Shown: in pieces, positions 19,480 through 31,894 of the stretch
Numbering within the stretch: the first letter of the stretch is position 1
Layout: every line of letters begins with the position of its first letter
Source of the DNA: Lysobacter sp.
GTDB taxonomy: Bacteria; Pseudomonadota; Gammaproteobacteria; Xanthomonadales; Xanthomonadaceae
Assembly (NCBI GenBank): GCA_011526085.1
Contig: WYBC01000040.1
Span: 62,001-126,000, forward strand
DNA: 64,000 bases
Reading direction: 5' to 3'
Program-made: the position numbers and the translations under genes
Notes under the pieces: model-generated
The model's database searches: none
Told to the model about the DNA's origin: nothing
Seen by the model: only the letters and a program-made list of their open reading frames with translations

Positions 19480-19546
19480 GGTAGAGCGGCCTTCAGGCCG
19501 CTGCTCTTCCGTACCGCAAGAGCAGCGGCCTGAAGGCCGCTCTACC
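19480..19546. repeat. Palindromic REP-like element, copy 1 (perfect 29-bp inverted repeat)
   Basis: Arms 19480-19508 and 19518-19546 are perfect reverse complements separated by a 9-base loop. Each arm contains the internal palindrome GCGGCCTTCAGGCCGC. It lies between the vWA gene and the TonB receptor gene. The core is shared with the elements at 24353 and 44326. Confidence 0.9.
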
Positions 19547-19572
19547 GGGAATATCCGCAGTTCATTCGCATC

Positions 19573-19604
19573 AAAAAAGAACGGACGACTTTCGCCGTCC
19601 GTTC
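19573..19604 (-). terminator. Rho-independent terminator of the TonB receptor gene
   Basis: On the minus strand a 9-bp stem GAACGGACG/CGTCCGTTC with an 8-base loop is followed by six T. It lies 41 bases beyond the receptor stop codon. Confidence 0.9.
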
Positions 19605-19644
19605 CGTGAAGCGTCGCGCTGCGGGCGCGATCAGAACAGGCCCG

Positions 19645-22146
<2,502 letters not shown>

Positions 22147-22207
22147 GGGACCTCCTGATCCATTGGTTGCGGGTGAAAAAACTCCTGTTCGGCGCCCCCT
22201 GACGCCG

Positions 22208-22228
22208 GCCCTGCCGCATGGGCAGGGC
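22208..22228 (-). other. Hairpin in the leader region of the TonB receptor gene
   Basis: A perfect 8-bp inverted repeat GCCCTGCC/GGCAGGGC with a 5-base loop lies about 60 bases upstream of the receptor start, next to an AT-rich tract (about 22245-22258). It could be a leader structure or part of the promoter region; nothing shows which. Confidence 0.35.
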
Positions 22229-22392
22229 GATTCGGGCGGCAGTCATAACATTTTTTTAGCGTTTCGGCTCGTGCGGAGCGTCGCGGAACCGTCGTATCGC
22301 CGCTGCCGACGGGGGTTCCCGGCCGCTTCCGGCGCTACACGAGGCGCGAGGACGGGAGTAGGCTGCTCCTCAACGGGTCGGGGGGCGGCGCG

Positions 22393-22941
22393 ATGGCGAC
22401 GGATTTCGTGGTGAACGGTGCGGTGGAGGCGGGGTGCGCGCATCCCGCCGTGGACAGGTCGATCGACGGGCCGCATCGCCGGCTGGCGCGCATGGCCGGC
22501 GAATGGGAGGGGGTCTACCGGCTGTGGTTCGAGCAGGACATGCTCGCGGCCGAATCGACCCAGCGCGGCACCCTTCGACCGGTCCTCGGCGGCCGCTTCC
22601 TGCTGCACGAATACCAGTGGGAGTTCGATGGCCGCAGCTACGCCGGGGTGGCGCTGTACGGCTACCACATCGACGAGCGGCGCTGGGAATGCGCCTGGGT
22701 CGACAGCTTCCACACCGGCAGTTCGATCATGGCCTCGCAGACCGCGGGCGCGGCCGATCCCGCCCATTTCGCGGTGCTGGGCAGTTACGGCGACGGGCAG
22801 ACCCCGCCCGGCCCGCGCTGGGGCTGGCGCACCGAGATCGAACAGCCGGACGACGACCGCCTGACCATCCTCATGACCAACATCTCGCCCGATGGAGACG
22901 AGACGCGGGCGGTGGAAGTGGAATACGTGCGAAAGGCCTGA
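22393..22941 (+). CDS. DUF1579 domain-containing protein
   Basis: A 182-residue soluble protein with the DUF1579 pattern: HRRLARMAGEWEGVYRLWF near residue 30, GTLRPVLGGRFLLHEYQW, GVALYGYHIDERRWECAWVD and the GWRTEIEQPDDDRL block. The fold is predicted to be a lipocalin-like beta-barrel, and the function is unknown. It is a single-gene unit flanked by divergent and convergent genes. A GGGGGGCGG stretch precedes ATG 22393 as a possible ribosome-binding site. Confidence 0.85.
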   Translation: MATDFVVNGAVEAGCAHPAVDRSIDGPHRRLARMAGEWEGVYRLWFEQDMLAAESTQRGTLRPVLGGRFLLHEYQWEFDGRSYAGVALYGYHIDERRWECAWVDSFHTGSSIMASQTAGAADPAHFAVLGSYGDGQTPPGPRWGWRTEIEQPDDDRLTILMTNISPDGDETRAVEVEYVRKA

Positions 22942-22974
22942 GTTGGCCCCGATCGAACCTCGGCCCTGCTTCGA

Positions 22975-24324
22975 TCAATCGTTGTTTTCCACCCGCAGTC
23001 GCAGCACGCCGTCGCGCAATCGCGCGGCCAGCGCGTCGCCGGCGCGTGCGTCGTCGACGCTGCGCACGATGCGGCCGTCGTCGCGCTGCAGGATGGCGTA
23101 GCCGCGGGTGACGGTGGCCAGCGGGCTGACCGCTTCCAGCGAGCGCGCGAGACCGTGCAATTGCAGCGCGCGTCGTTGCAAAGCGCGCACCGTCGCCGAT
23201 TGCGGACGCGGCGCCAGCGACTGCAGGCGGTCGCGCAGCAGCGACAGCCGCCGCTGCGGGCGCGATGCGTGCAGCACCGCGGCCGCATGCCGCAATTGCG
23301 CTAGACGGCGTTGATCCGCCTGCGTCCAGGCCGCATGCAGCCGCCGCAGCGCGTCCGCCTGACGCCGGCCCAAGGCATCGAGCCGCGCCTGCGGGCGCAG
23401 CGCCTGCAGGCGCAGGGCGGCGCGGTCGGCACGCTGTGCGGCGTGGCGCATCAATCGTTCGTGCACGGCGTGCAGGCGCCGTGCCTGCGCGCGCAGATGC
23501 GCGGCGAGATCGCTGCGGTCCGGCACCAGCAGTTCCGCGGCCACCGAGGGCGTCGGTGCGCGCAGGTCGGCGGCGAAATCGGCGAGGGTGACGTCGACCT
23601 CATGGCCCACCGCCGAGACCACCGGCACCGGCGATGCGGCGATCGCGCGGGCCAGCTGTTCGTCGTTGAACGCCCACAGATCTTCCAGCGAACCGCCGCC
23701 GCGGGTGACCAGCAGCGCGTCGTAGCGGCCGCTGCGGCCGGCGGCCTGCAGCATGCGCACGATCTGCGCCGCGGCGGTGTCGCCCTGCACCGGGACGGGC
23801 AGGATGTCGACCTCGACCAGCGGGAACCGTCGACGCAGCACGCTCAGCACATCGCGCACGGCGGCGCCGCTGGGCGAGGTGAGCACGCCGAGCCGGCGGA
23901 CGTGATCGGGCAGGGGACGCTTGCGGGCCTGGTCGAACAGGCCTTCCGCCTGCAGCTTCGCCTTCAGCTGCTCGAATGCCCGCCGCAGCGCGCCTTCGCC
24001 GGCCTCCTCCATGGTGTCGAGGATCAGCTGGTAGTCGCCGCGGGCCTCGTACAGGGTCAGGCGACCGCGCGCCAGCACCCGCAGGCCCTCGCGCGGCGCG
24101 AACTTCAGCCATTGGCTCTTGGGCTTGAACAGCGCGCAGCGGACCTGGGCGCGGTCATCCTTCAGCGTGAAATAAAGGTGGCCGGAGGCCGGGCGCGAGA
24201 GGTTGCCCAGTTCGCCTTCCACCCAGATCAGCGGGAAGGCGTCCTCCAGCAGGTTGCGGGCGAGGGCGTTCAGCTGGCTGGGGGTCAGCGCCTTGCGGTC
24301 GTTGGTGTCGGGCGGGTCGAACAT
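22975..24324 (-). CDS. xseA: Exodeoxyribonuclease VII large subunit
   Basis: A 449-residue subunit of the single-strand-specific exonuclease VII. It has the N-terminal OB-fold ([37 protein letters not shown]), the catalytic core ([75 protein letters not shown]) and a long Arg/Ala-rich coiled-coil C-terminal region. The small subunit gene xseB is not adjacent. Length matches the family. Confidence 0.97.
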   Translation of the reverse strand: MFDPPDTNDRKALTPSQLNALARNLLEDAFPLIWVEGELGNLSRPASGHLYFTLKDDRAQVRCALFKPKSQWLKFAPREGLRVLARGRLTLYEARGDYQLILDTMEEAGEGALRRAFEQLKAKLQAEGLFDQARKRPLPDHVRRLGVLTSPSGAAVRDVLSVLRRRFPLVEVDILPVPVQGDTAAAQIVRMLQAAGRSGRYDALLVTRGGGSLEDLWAFNDEQLARAIAASPVPVVSAVGHEVDVTLADFAADLRAPTPSVAAELLVPDRSDLAAHLRAQARRLHAVHERLMRHAAQRADRAALRLQALRPQARLDALGRRQADALRRLHAAWTQADQRRLAQLRHAAAVLHASRPQRRLSLLRDRLQSLAPRPQSATVRALQRRALQLHGLARSLEAVSPLATVTRGYAILQRDDGRIVRSVDDARAGDALAARLRDGVLRLRVENND

Positions 24325-24352
24325 GGGGACAGGATACGGGAGCCGGGCTGCT

Positions 24353-24467
24353 GCGTAGGAGGGCCTTCAGGCCCGAGCTTTCTGGTGGAGGATGAATCCG
24401 CTTGCTGGTGCTTCAGGCTTGAAGGTCTTCCCGTGAGAAGAGCTCGGGCCTGAAGGCCCTCCTACGC
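24353..24467. repeat. Palindromic REP-like element, copy 2 (perfect 27-bp arms)
   Basis: Arms 24353-24379 and 24441-24467 are perfect reverse complements and share the GGCCTTCAGGCC-type core with the element at 19480. The 61-base centre contains a further related half-repeat (CTTCAGGCTTGAAGG). It fills the gap between the divergent xseA and ispG genes, so any promoters for the two must lie in or around it. Confidence 0.9.
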
Positions 24468-24496
24468 GGGGCGTACGGCGCGGGTAGAATGCGCCC

Positions 24497-25774
24497 ATGT
24501 CCGCACAGCCCCTGCCTTGCCGCGACGACGCGGCGCCCGCGTTCGGTCCCGCCGCCCGCCGTTCCACCCGCCAGGTCCGCGTCGGCCAGGTCGCCGTTGG
24601 CGGCGATGCGCCGGTGGTGGTGCAGTCGATGACGAACACCGACACCGCCGACGTGGCCGCGACCACCCGACAGGTCGCCGAACTGTGGCGCGCCGGTTCG
24701 GAACTGGTGCGGGTGACGGTGAACAATCCCGAATCCGCCGCGGCGGTGCCGCGCATCGTCGAGAAGCTGGCGATGATGGGGATCGAGGTGCCGATCATCG
24801 GCGACTTCCACTACAACGGACACCAGCTGCTCGCCCACGAACCGGCCTGCGCCGAAGCGCTGGCGAAATACCGCATCAATCCCGGCAACGTCGGCTTCGG
24901 CAAGAAGCGCGACACCCAGTTCGCCCAGCTCATCGAATTCGCGATCCGCTACGGCAAGCCGGTGCGCATCGGCGCCAACTGGGGCTCGCTGGACCAGTCC
25001 CTGGCGGCGCAGTTGATGGACGAGAACGCGCGGCGCGCCGATCCGTGGGACGCCGGCCGCGTGCTGCGCGAAGCGCTGATCCGCTCCGCGCTGGATTCGG
25101 CCGAACGCGCGGTGGAGATCGGACTGGCGCGCGAGCGCATCATTCTCAGCGCCAAGGTCAGTGGCGTGCAGGAACTGGTCGCGGTCTATCGCGACATGGC
25201 CGCGCGTTCCGATTTCGCGCTGCACCTCGGCCTGACCGAGGCCGGCATCGGCAGCAAGGGCATCGTCGCCTCGGCGGCAGCGCTGGCGGTGCTGATGCAG
25301 GAAGGCATCGGCGACACCATCCGCATCTCGCTCACGCCGGACCCCGGCGCCTCGCGCACGCAGGAAGTCGTCGTCGCCCAGGAACTGCTGCAGACCATGG
25401 GCCTGCGCGCGTTCACGCCGATGGTTACCGCCTGCCCCGGGTGCGGACGGACCACTTCGGAGTTCTTCCAGGAACTGGCGAAGGTGGTGCAGGAACACGT
25501 GCGCGCGAAGATGCCGGAGTGGAAGATCACCCATCCCGGCGCGGAGAATCTGACGCTCGCGGTGATGGGCTGCGTGGTCAACGGTCCGGGCGAATCGCGC
25601 CACGCCAACATCGGCATTTCCCTGCCGGGCACCGGCGAAGCGCCGGCGGCGCCGGTGTTCATCGATGGCGAGAAGGCGATGACCCTGCGCGGCGACGGCA
25701 TCGCCCAGGAGTTCCTCGGCATCATCGACGGATACGTCGCGCGCAAGTTCGGATCGGATGCGCACGCCGGCTGA
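24497..25774 (+). CDS. ispG: 4-hydroxy-3-methylbut-2-en-1-yl diphosphate synthase (flavodoxin)
   Basis: A 425-residue enzyme of the MEP isoprenoid pathway that converts ME-cPP to HMBPP with a 4Fe-4S cluster. Conserved parts are [39 protein letters not shown], the cluster ligands in TACPGCGRT and the [16 protein letters not shown] block. It is somewhat longer than the E. coli enzyme (372), as I recall for relatives in this group. Its 3' end overlaps the PAP2 gene by 17 bases. Confidence 0.97.
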   Translation: MSAQPLPCRDDAAPAFGPAARRSTRQVRVGQVAVGGDAPVVVQSMTNTDTADVAATTRQVAELWRAGSELVRVTVNNPESAAAVPRIVEKLAMMGIEVPIIGDFHYNGHQLLAHEPACAEALAKYRINPGNVGFGKKRDTQFAQLIEFAIRYGKPVRIGANWGSLDQSLAAQLMDENARRADPWDAGRVLREALIRSALDSAERAVEIGLARERIILSAKVSGVQELVAVYRDMAARSDFALHLGLTEAGIGSKGIVASAAALAVLMQEGIGDTIRISLTPDPGASRTQEVVVAQELLQTMGLRAFTPMVTACPGCGRTTSEFFQELAKVVQEHVRAKMPEWKITHPGAENLTLAVMGCVVNGPGESRHANIGISLPGTGEAPAAPVFIDGEKAMTLRGDGIAQEFLGIIDGYVARKFGSDAHAG

Positions 25775-26459
25775 GGCGTTCGCCACGCTGCGCGAGGACC
25801 TGCGTTTCGGCGCGGATTTCCTGCGCCGGCGCCTGCTGCGGCTGGCGCTGCTGTTCGTCGGCCTGTTGCTGCCGCTGTGGAGCTTCGCGGAACTCGCCGA
25901 CGAAATCCACGAGGGCGAGCCGCTCGCGTTCGACGCGCCCATCCTGCATTTCGCCCGCGACCTCGCCGGCGAAGGCCTCGACCGGGTGTTCCTGTTCTTT
26001 TCCGCGGTCGGCTATCAATGGGGCGTGGTGCCGTTCGACATCGCCCTGATCGTGACGCTGGCCTGGCGCCGGCGCATGCGCGAAGGCGTGTTCGCGGGCG
26101 TCGCCATCGTGGGTTCGGCCTTGCTGAACCTGTCCACCAAGCAGTTCTTCGCCCGCGACCGCCCCAGCCTGTGGGAATCGATCGCCCCGGAGACGACCTA
26201 CAGCTTCCCCAGCGGGCACGCGATGGGCTCGGCGACGCTGGCATGGGTGCTGCTGTTGCTCGCGTGGCGCACGCGCTGGCGGTGGCCGGTGGCCATCGCG
26301 ATGGCCGCGTTCGCCGCGATGGTCGCGTTCTCGCGCGTGTATCTGGGCGTGCATTACCCCTCCGACATCCTCGCCGGATGGGCGGCGGCCTCGGCCTGGA
26401 CCGTCTCGGTCTATCTGCTGGTGTTCCGCAACGGCGCGCGTCCCTGGCGCAGCGCCTGA
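25758..26459 (+). CDS. PAP2-family phosphatase
   Basis: A 233-residue membrane protein with all three phosphatase motifs: KQFFARDRP near residue 131, PSGH near residue 152 and [12 protein letters not shown] near residue 193. Five to six hydrophobic segments surround them. Such enzymes dephosphorylate lipid phosphates, for example undecaprenyl pyrophosphate or phosphatidic acid. The overlap with ispG suggests co-transcription, and recycling of the C55 isoprenoid carrier would fit an isoprenoid gene next door; the specific substrate is inference. Confidence 0.93.
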   Translation: MRTPAEAFATLREDLRFGADFLRRRLLRLALLFVGLLLPLWSFAELADEIHEGEPLAFDAPILHFARDLAGEGLDRVFLFFSAVGYQWGVVPFDIALIVTLAWRRRMREGVFAGVAIVGSALLNLSTKQFFARDRPSLWESIAPETTYSFPSGHAMGSATLAWVLLLLAWRTRWRWPVAIAMAAFAAMVAFSRVYLGVHYPSDILAGWAAASAWTVSVYLLVFRNGARPWRSA

Positions 26460-26559
26460 CGATCCGTGGCGCATCGATGGCCGTTCCGTGCGGCCGTCGG
26501 CGTTGTCTGCGATACCTGCGACGCCCCGGGCGTCGCCAACCTTGCCCGCAGAGTCTTCG

Positions 26560-26844
26560 ATGCCACAGAACGTCACGGCCGGCGAACATGCCGACGCCCT
26601 CGATTTCCTCCGCGAACGCCTCTCCCGCGGCAACGAATGCCTGCTGGCCGGCAATGCGCGCGGGGCGATCGTCTATTACGACAGCGCGCTGCTGACCTTC
26701 CACCACACCCGGCACATCCAGCCGCTGTGGGAAACCTACCGCGCGCTGTGGACCAACAAGTCGATGGCGCACCAGCAGTTGCACGAGCCGGTGAAGGCGC
26801 AGGAAGCCGCGATGTTCGCCAACAGCCTGCCGTTGCCGGGCTGA
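26560..26844 (+). CDS. Small hypothetical protein, TPR-like
   Basis: A 94-residue soluble, mainly helical protein of unknown function. It has repeated helical pieces (ALDFLRERLSRGNECLLAGNARGAIVYYDSALL, in two parts) reminiscent of a single tetratricopeptide pair. ATG 26560 was preferred over an earlier in-frame ATG at 26488, which adds low-complexity residues. It follows the PAP2 gene by about 100 bases on the same strand. I do not recognise a specific family. Confidence 0.65.
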   Translation: MPQNVTAGEHADALDFLRERLSRGNECLLAGNARGAIVYYDSALLTFHHTRHIQPLWETYRALWTNKSMAHQQLHEPVKAQEAAMFANSLPLPG

Positions 26845-26863
26845 GCGTCGGCGGCGTCCGCGT

Positions 26864-28930
26864 TCACCAGATCCGCGCGCGCTGCTCCGGCGGCAGGTAG
26901 AGCTTGTCGCCCGGCTTCACGTCGAAGGCCCGGTACCAGGCGTCGAGATTGCGCAGCGGTCCGTTGATGCGGTACTGCGCCGGTGGATGCGGGCCGGCCC
27001 GGAGTTTCCGGATCGTCGCCTCGTCGCGCGATTTGGACCGCCATACCTGCGCCCACGCCAGGAAGAAGCGCTGATCGCCGGTCAGGCCGTCGATCACCGG
27101 CGCGGGCTTGCCCTCGAGGCTCATCCGGTAGGCGGTGTAGGCCAGGGTCAATCCGCCGAGATCACCGATGTTTTCGCCCAGCGTCCGCTGACCGTCCACG
27201 CACTGCTCCGGCAGCGGGCAATCGCCGTCGTACTGCGCGACCAGCGCGCGGGTGCGCGCGTCGAAGCCGGCGCGATCCTCGTCTGTCCACCAGTCGCGCC
27301 GGACGCCGGCGTGATCGAACCCGGCGCCCGTGCCGTACAGCGCATGGGTGAGTTCGTGTCCCATCACCGCACCGATGGCGCCGTAGTTCACCGCCGGATC
27401 GGCGTTCGGGTCGAAGAACGGCGGTTGCAGAATCCCGGCCGGGAAGGTGATCGCGTTGAGCGGTGCGTCGTAATAGGCGCTCACCGCGTGCGGGGCGAGG
27501 GTCCACGCATCGCGATCCGTGCCCAGCCGCAAGCGACGGTTGGCGTTCTCGACGAAGGATCGACGCAGTGCGACGACGTTGGCCACCGGATCGTCGGCGA
27601 CGATGGTCACGCCGGCATCGTCGTTCGAGCGCTCCGGTGCGCCGATCCTCACGACGAGCGATTCCAGTTTGCGCATCGCTTCGGCGCGGGTGGCATCGCG
27701 CATCCAGTCGAGATCCTGGACATGCCGGCGCAGCGCGCGGCGCAGGTGCTCAACCAACGGGTCGACGACGGCCCTGGCCTCGGGCTTGAAATGGCGCGCG
27801 ACGTAGAGCCTGCCCACGGCGTCGTCCAGACCCTCGAGCAGGGAAATGCCACGGCTCCAGGCTTCCCGCTGCGTTTTCTGGCCGTACAGCACCGTGCCGG
27901 TGAATGCAAAGGCGGCATCGTCGATTTCGGTGCTGAGCAGCGGCGCGTGATTCCTGACCGCATGGAAGCTCAGATAGTCCCGCCACACCGGCAACGGCGT
28001 CCGTTTCACGAGGTCGAGGGCCGGGCCGATGGCGCTGCTCGCCGAAAGGCCGAAGGACGAGGGATCGTCCAGACCGCGCCCGGCGAAATAGGCGTTCCAG
28101 TCGTAGTCGGGAAACCGTTCGCGCAGTCCCTCCGGGCTGCACGGGTCGCAGGTCGGGCGGGTGTCGCCGTCTTCCGCGGACGCGAGGTGCGCGCGGGCGA
28201 GATCGATCTCCAGATAGAGCACCGCTTCCGCACGGGTTTCGACGTCGTCGGCCGGCACGCCGGCGAAACCGAGCATGCGAACGATGTGCCCATGGTAGGC
28301 GATGCGGACATCGACCGCCCGCGGGTCGTCGTCCAGATAGAGATCGCTGCCCGGCAGGCCCAGGCCGCCGATGTCGAGCTCGAGGACGCTGCGATGCGGA
28401 TCCCCGAGGTCCGGATTCACGCTCGCCTTCACCGGCGCGCCGGTGCCGTCGATGCCGGCGCGGCCGAATGCGGCGGCGAGGGCGGAGCGCGAGTCGATGG
28501 CGGCGATGCGGGCGAGGATCGGGCGCAGCGGTGCGATGCCGGCCGCATCCCGCGCCGCGATGTCCATGTGGCTCAGATAGAGGTCGCGGATCCTCTGTTC
28601 ATCGCTGCCCGGGGGCAGATCCTTGCGGGCCAGCAGTTCTTCGACGATCGCGCGGAGCTGCAGCTCGGTCGACGCGGCGAGCGCGCGGAACGCGCCATGC
28701 TCGGCTTCGTCGTCGCGCAGCCGATAGCGGTCGTGCCAGGCGCCGTTCGCATAGCGATCGAAGTCGTCGCCGGGCCGCGTCGTCGTATCCCGGTTGTCCA
28801 GCGCCACGCCGAACGTGCCGAGCCGCGGAATACCCTCGCGTTCACCTGCGTCGGCGGCCGGCGCGGCGAACGCCAGCGCGAAGGCGAGTCCCGCTGCGAA
28901 CCGGCGGGTGCAGGAGAAGCTGCGTTGCAT
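26864..28930 (-). CDS. M13 family metallopeptidase, copy 1
   Basis: A 688-residue exported zinc endopeptidase of the neprilysin/PepO family. It has a signal peptide (hydrophobic core about residues 10-28), an N-terminal M13 domain (RDTTTRPGDDFDRYANGAW), the zinc motif HELTH at 525-529 and the third ligand in GENIGDLGGL. It ends in the family's typical short RARIW terminus, without the usual Cys. The stretch after HELTH reads ALYGTG in place of the common FDDQG, so activity or specificity may differ from copy 2. A tandem paralogue lies directly upstream on the same strand. GGAG precedes ATG 28930. Confidence 0.93.
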   Translation of the reverse strand: MQRSFSCTRRFAAGLAFALAFAAPAADAGEREGIPRLGTFGVALDNRDTTTRPGDDFDRYANGAWHDRYRLRDDEAEHGAFRALAASTELQLRAIVEELLARKDLPPGSDEQRIRDLYLSHMDIAARDAAGIAPLRPILARIAAIDSRSALAAAFGRAGIDGTGAPVKASVNPDLGDPHRSVLELDIGGLGLPGSDLYLDDDPRAVDVRIAYHGHIVRMLGFAGVPADDVETRAEAVLYLEIDLARAHLASAEDGDTRPTCDPCSPEGLRERFPDYDWNAYFAGRGLDDPSSFGLSASSAIGPALDLVKRTPLPVWRDYLSFHAVRNHAPLLSTEIDDAAFAFTGTVLYGQKTQREAWSRGISLLEGLDDAVGRLYVARHFKPEARAVVDPLVEHLRRALRRHVQDLDWMRDATRAEAMRKLESLVVRIGAPERSNDDAGVTIVADDPVANVVALRRSFVENANRRLRLGTDRDAWTLAPHAVSAYYDAPLNAITFPAGILQPPFFDPNADPAVNYGAIGAVMGHELTHALYGTGAGFDHAGVRRDWWTDEDRAGFDARTRALVAQYDGDCPLPEQCVDGQRTLGENIGDLGGLTLAYTAYRMSLEGKPAPVIDGLTGDQRFFLAWAQVWRSKSRDEATIRKLRAGPHPPAQYRINGPLRNLDAWYRAFDVKPGDKLYLPPEQRARIW

Positions 28931-29068
28931 CTGACGACTCCAAGGGCATGGGGACGTGGATCGGCCGGTGCTCCGTGGGGCGTCGCGATGTGGCCGTGAA
29001 GGGCTTGCGTCAGCGCCGGCGCAGGGCCGCCTCGCGGCGACCCTGTCGCGTCGGCGCGACGCGTCGGT

Positions 29069-31120
29069 TCACCAGATGCGCACGCGCTGTTCCGGCGGCA
29101 GATAGAGCTTGTCGCCCGGCTTCACGTCGAAGGCCCGGTACCACTCGTCGAGATTGCGCAGCGGGCCGTTGATGCGGTACTGCGGCGGGGAGTGCGGATC
29201 GGTCTTGAGCTGGTTGACGGTCGCCTCTTCCCGGTACTTGGCTTTCCACACCTGTGCCCAGGCGAGGAAGAAACGCTGATCGCCGCTGAGGCCGTCGATC
29301 ACCGGCGCGGGCTTGCCCTTGAGGCTCAGCTGATACGCGGTGTACGCCATCGACAGGCCGCCGAGATCGCCGATGTTTTCGCCCATGGTCAGCTGGCCGT
29401 TGACGCACAGGCCTTCGAGCGGGCAGTAGCTGGCGTACTGCGCGCCCAGCGATTTCGTGCGTGCGTCGAAGCGGGCGCGATCCTCGTCGGTCCACCAGTT
29501 GCGCTGCACGCCGGCGTAGTCCGATTTCGAGCCCTGATCGTCGAAGCCGTGGCCCATTTCATGGCCGATCACGCCGCCGATGGCGCCGTAGTTCACCGCC
29601 GGATCGGCGTTCACGTCGAAGAACGGCGGCTGCAGGATCGCGGCCGGGAACACGATCTCGTTGAACGAGGCGTTGTAGTACGCGTTCACCGTCTGCGGGG
29701 TCATGAACCATTCGTCGCGATCGGGCTTGCGGCCGAGGCGGGCGATCTGGTCGTCGCTGAAGTATTTGCGCAGCGACAGCACGTTGGCGATCAGATCGTC
29801 CGGGACGATGCGCACCGTGCCGTAATCGCGCCACTTCTTCGGATAGCCGATCTTCGGGTTGAAGGTTTCCAGCTTGCGGTAGGCTTCGGCCTTGGTGGCG
29901 TCGCCCATCCAGTCGAGGTCGCGGATGTTCTGGCGCAGCGCGGCGCGCAGGTTTTCGACCAGCACGTCCATCGACGCCTTCGCTTCGGGCTTGAAGTGGC
30001 GGGCGACGTACATCCGGCCGACCGCATCGCCCAGCCCGCCCATGCCGCCGACCAGCGCGACGCCGCGCTTCCACAGGTCCTTCTGCGCCTTCTGGCCCTG
30101 CAACACGACGCCGGTGAACGCGAACGCGCTCTGGTCGATCTCGGTGCTCAGCAGCGGTGCGTGATTGCGCACGGCGTGGAAGGTCAGATAGTCGCGCCAG
30201 ACGTTCAGCGGCGTCTTCTTCGCGATCTCCAGGATCGGGCCGACCGCGCTGGGCGTGGCGATGTTGACGTCGCCGGGCGCGGCGATGCCCTGGGCCGCGA
30301 AATGCGCCGCCCAGTCGTAGCCCGGGAATTCCTGCTGCAGTTGCGCGAAGGTCCGCAGGTTGTAGGTCTTGTCGCGATCCCGCAGTTGGGCGCGATCCCA
30401 GTGCTGCTTCGCGATCTCGGTTTCCAGCGCCAGGATCGCGTCGGCCTTGGCCTTCGCGTCGGCCGCCGGGACCCCGGCGAAGCCGAGCATCTTCGCGATG
30501 TGTTCGAGATAGGCCGCGCGGATCTGCACGAAGCGCGCGTCCGGGTTGAGGTAGAAATCCTTGTCCGGCAGGCCGAGGCCGCCGACGCCGACGCCGATGA
30601 TGTAGCGGTCCGGGTTCTTGCGGTCCAGGGTCACGCCGCCGCCGACCGGGGCGCTGGTGCCGTCGATGCCGGCGCGGCCGAAGGCGGCGGTGAGCGTGGC
30701 GAAGGAATCGACCGCGGCGATGCGGTCCAGCACCGGCTTCAGCGGCGCGATGCCGGCGGCGTCGCGCGCGGCGGTGTTCATGTAGCTGGCGTAGAAATCG
30801 CGGATCTTCTGTTCGTCGCTGCCCGCGGCCACGCCTTGGCGCGCCTGCAGTTCCTCGACGATCGCGCGGGTCTGCAGTTCGGCCTGGTCGCCGAGGCTGT
30901 TGAACGAGCCGTAGCGGGTTTCGTAGTCCTTGAGCTGGTAGTTGTCGAACCAGGTGCCGTTGGCGTAACGATTGAAATCGTCGCCGGGCTTCACCGACAG
31001 GTCGCGGTTCTCCAGGGCGATGCCGAAGCCGCCGAGCTGCGCCTTGGCGGCGTCGCCGGCGAAGGTCGCGGGCGCGGCGATGGCGAGCGCGAGGCCCAGG
31101 GTGAGGAGGGTCTTGTTCAT
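29069..31120 (-). CDS. M13 family metallopeptidase, copy 2
   Basis: A 683-residue exported zinc endopeptidase, paralogous to copy 1 along its whole length. It has a signal peptide (about residues 1-21), the M13 N-domain (LSVKPGDDFNRYANGTW), the zinc motif HEMGH at 520-524 followed by the canonical GFDDQG, and GENIGDLGGL with the third ligand. ATG 31120 is preferred over a longer in-frame start because it gives a clean signal peptide. It probably cleaves peptides in the periplasm or outside the cell. The two genes have the look of a local duplication. Confidence 0.95.
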   Translation of the reverse strand: MNKTLLTLGLALAIAAPATFAGDAAKAQLGGFGIALENRDLSVKPGDDFNRYANGTWFDNYQLKDYETRYGSFNSLGDQAELQTRAIVEELQARQGVAAGSDEQKIRDFYASYMNTAARDAAGIAPLKPVLDRIAAVDSFATLTAAFGRAGIDGTSAPVGGGVTLDRKNPDRYIIGVGVGGLGLPDKDFYLNPDARFVQIRAAYLEHIAKMLGFAGVPAADAKAKADAILALETEIAKQHWDRAQLRDRDKTYNLRTFAQLQQEFPGYDWAAHFAAQGIAAPGDVNIATPSAVGPILEIAKKTPLNVWRDYLTFHAVRNHAPLLSTEIDQSAFAFTGVVLQGQKAQKDLWKRGVALVGGMGGLGDAVGRMYVARHFKPEAKASMDVLVENLRAALRQNIRDLDWMGDATKAEAYRKLETFNPKIGYPKKWRDYGTVRIVPDDLIANVLSLRKYFSDDQIARLGRKPDRDEWFMTPQTVNAYYNASFNEIVFPAAILQPPFFDVNADPAVNYGAIGGVIGHEMGHGFDDQGSKSDYAGVQRNWWTDEDRARFDARTKSLGAQYASYCPLEGLCVNGQLTMGENIGDLGGLSMAYTAYQLSLKGKPAPVIDGLSGDQRFFLAWAQVWKAKYREEATVNQLKTDPHSPPQYRINGPLRNLDEWYRAFDVKPGDKLYLPPEQRVRIW

Positions 31121-31196
31121 TCGGACATCCAAGGCTGACGGGCAAACATGCAGCCTAGCCCACCCGGCGGCGATGGCATGTGCCGAAGGTGGGGCA

Positions 31197-31841
31197 TCAA
31201 CCTCCGGGCGACGGCGCCTGCGGGGTGGTGGCGTAGATCGCTTCACGCGCTTCCTGCAGCCTCTGGCGCAGGTAATCGTCGCGGCTCATGCCGTTCGGGT
31301 AGCTGGGCATCGCCAGCACTTCCGAGACGATGCGCGCTTCGGTGGCCTTGTATTCCTGGAACTGGGCGTCGCGCCGCTGCTGGGCGAGGAACGCGGCCTG
31401 GCGCTCGGCGGTCTGCTTGCGATAACGGTCGACAACTTCCTGGGCCTGGCGGACGCGTTCGCGATCGTCCTTCACCGCGGCATGGATGAGGCCGATGCGC
31501 AGCATCACCGCTTCATCCGCGGACAGTTCGCGGGCCTGTTCGCGCCGATCGATTTCGCGGCTGAGCGCCTGCGCGCGCTGGATCCGGGTGCGGTCGTCCA
31601 TCCCCGGGGCGTCGCGCAGGAAGCTGCGGGCGTGGCGTTCGAAGGCGAGGCGGCTCTGGTAAGCGCGCGCCTCCGGGGTCGAGGCCATGGCGGGATCCGG
31701 CTGCACCTGCGGCGCCACCGCCGGGTCGGGGCGGGTGATGGCCTGCCTCACCGAGGCCTGGCGCAGATGCGCGGTCCCCCAGAGCGCGAACAGCAGCACG
31801 ACGGCGACCACCAGGCCGACATGGACGAGACGGATTTTCAT
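31197..31841 (-). CDS. Membrane-anchored helical protein of unknown function
   Basis: A 214-residue protein with an N-terminal membrane anchor (about residues 5-24) and a long, charged, almost entirely helical periplasmic part, including a likely coiled coil around AQEVVDRYRKQTAERQAAF. I do not recognise the family. It lies about 100 bases downstream of an exported esterase on the same strand, with a strong hairpin between them. It resembles in layout, but not in motif, the membrane-anchored lipase foldases. A role in folding or secretion of the esterase is possible but unproven. Confidence 0.75.
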   Translation of the reverse strand: MKIRLVHVGLVVAVVLLFALWGTAHLRQASVRQAITRPDPAVAPQVQPDPAMASTPEARAYQSRLAFERHARSFLRDAPGMDDRTRIQRAQALSREIDRREQARELSADEAVMLRIGLIHAAVKDDRERVRQAQEVVDRYRKQTAERQAAFLAQQRRDAQFQEYKATEARIVSEVLAMPSYPNGMSRDDYLRQRLQEAREAIYATTPQAPSPGG

Positions 31842-31894
31842 GATGGGAGAACGGGTTCCTTGCGACGGACGGCATCTCGATGAGCATCATGCCA

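Noticed and set aside
31197-31841. Lipase-specific foldase (Lif) for the membrane-anchored protein
   Set aside because: The layout is similar, but the RxxFDYxLSAxGE-type motif is absent and the protein is shorter; left as unknown function.
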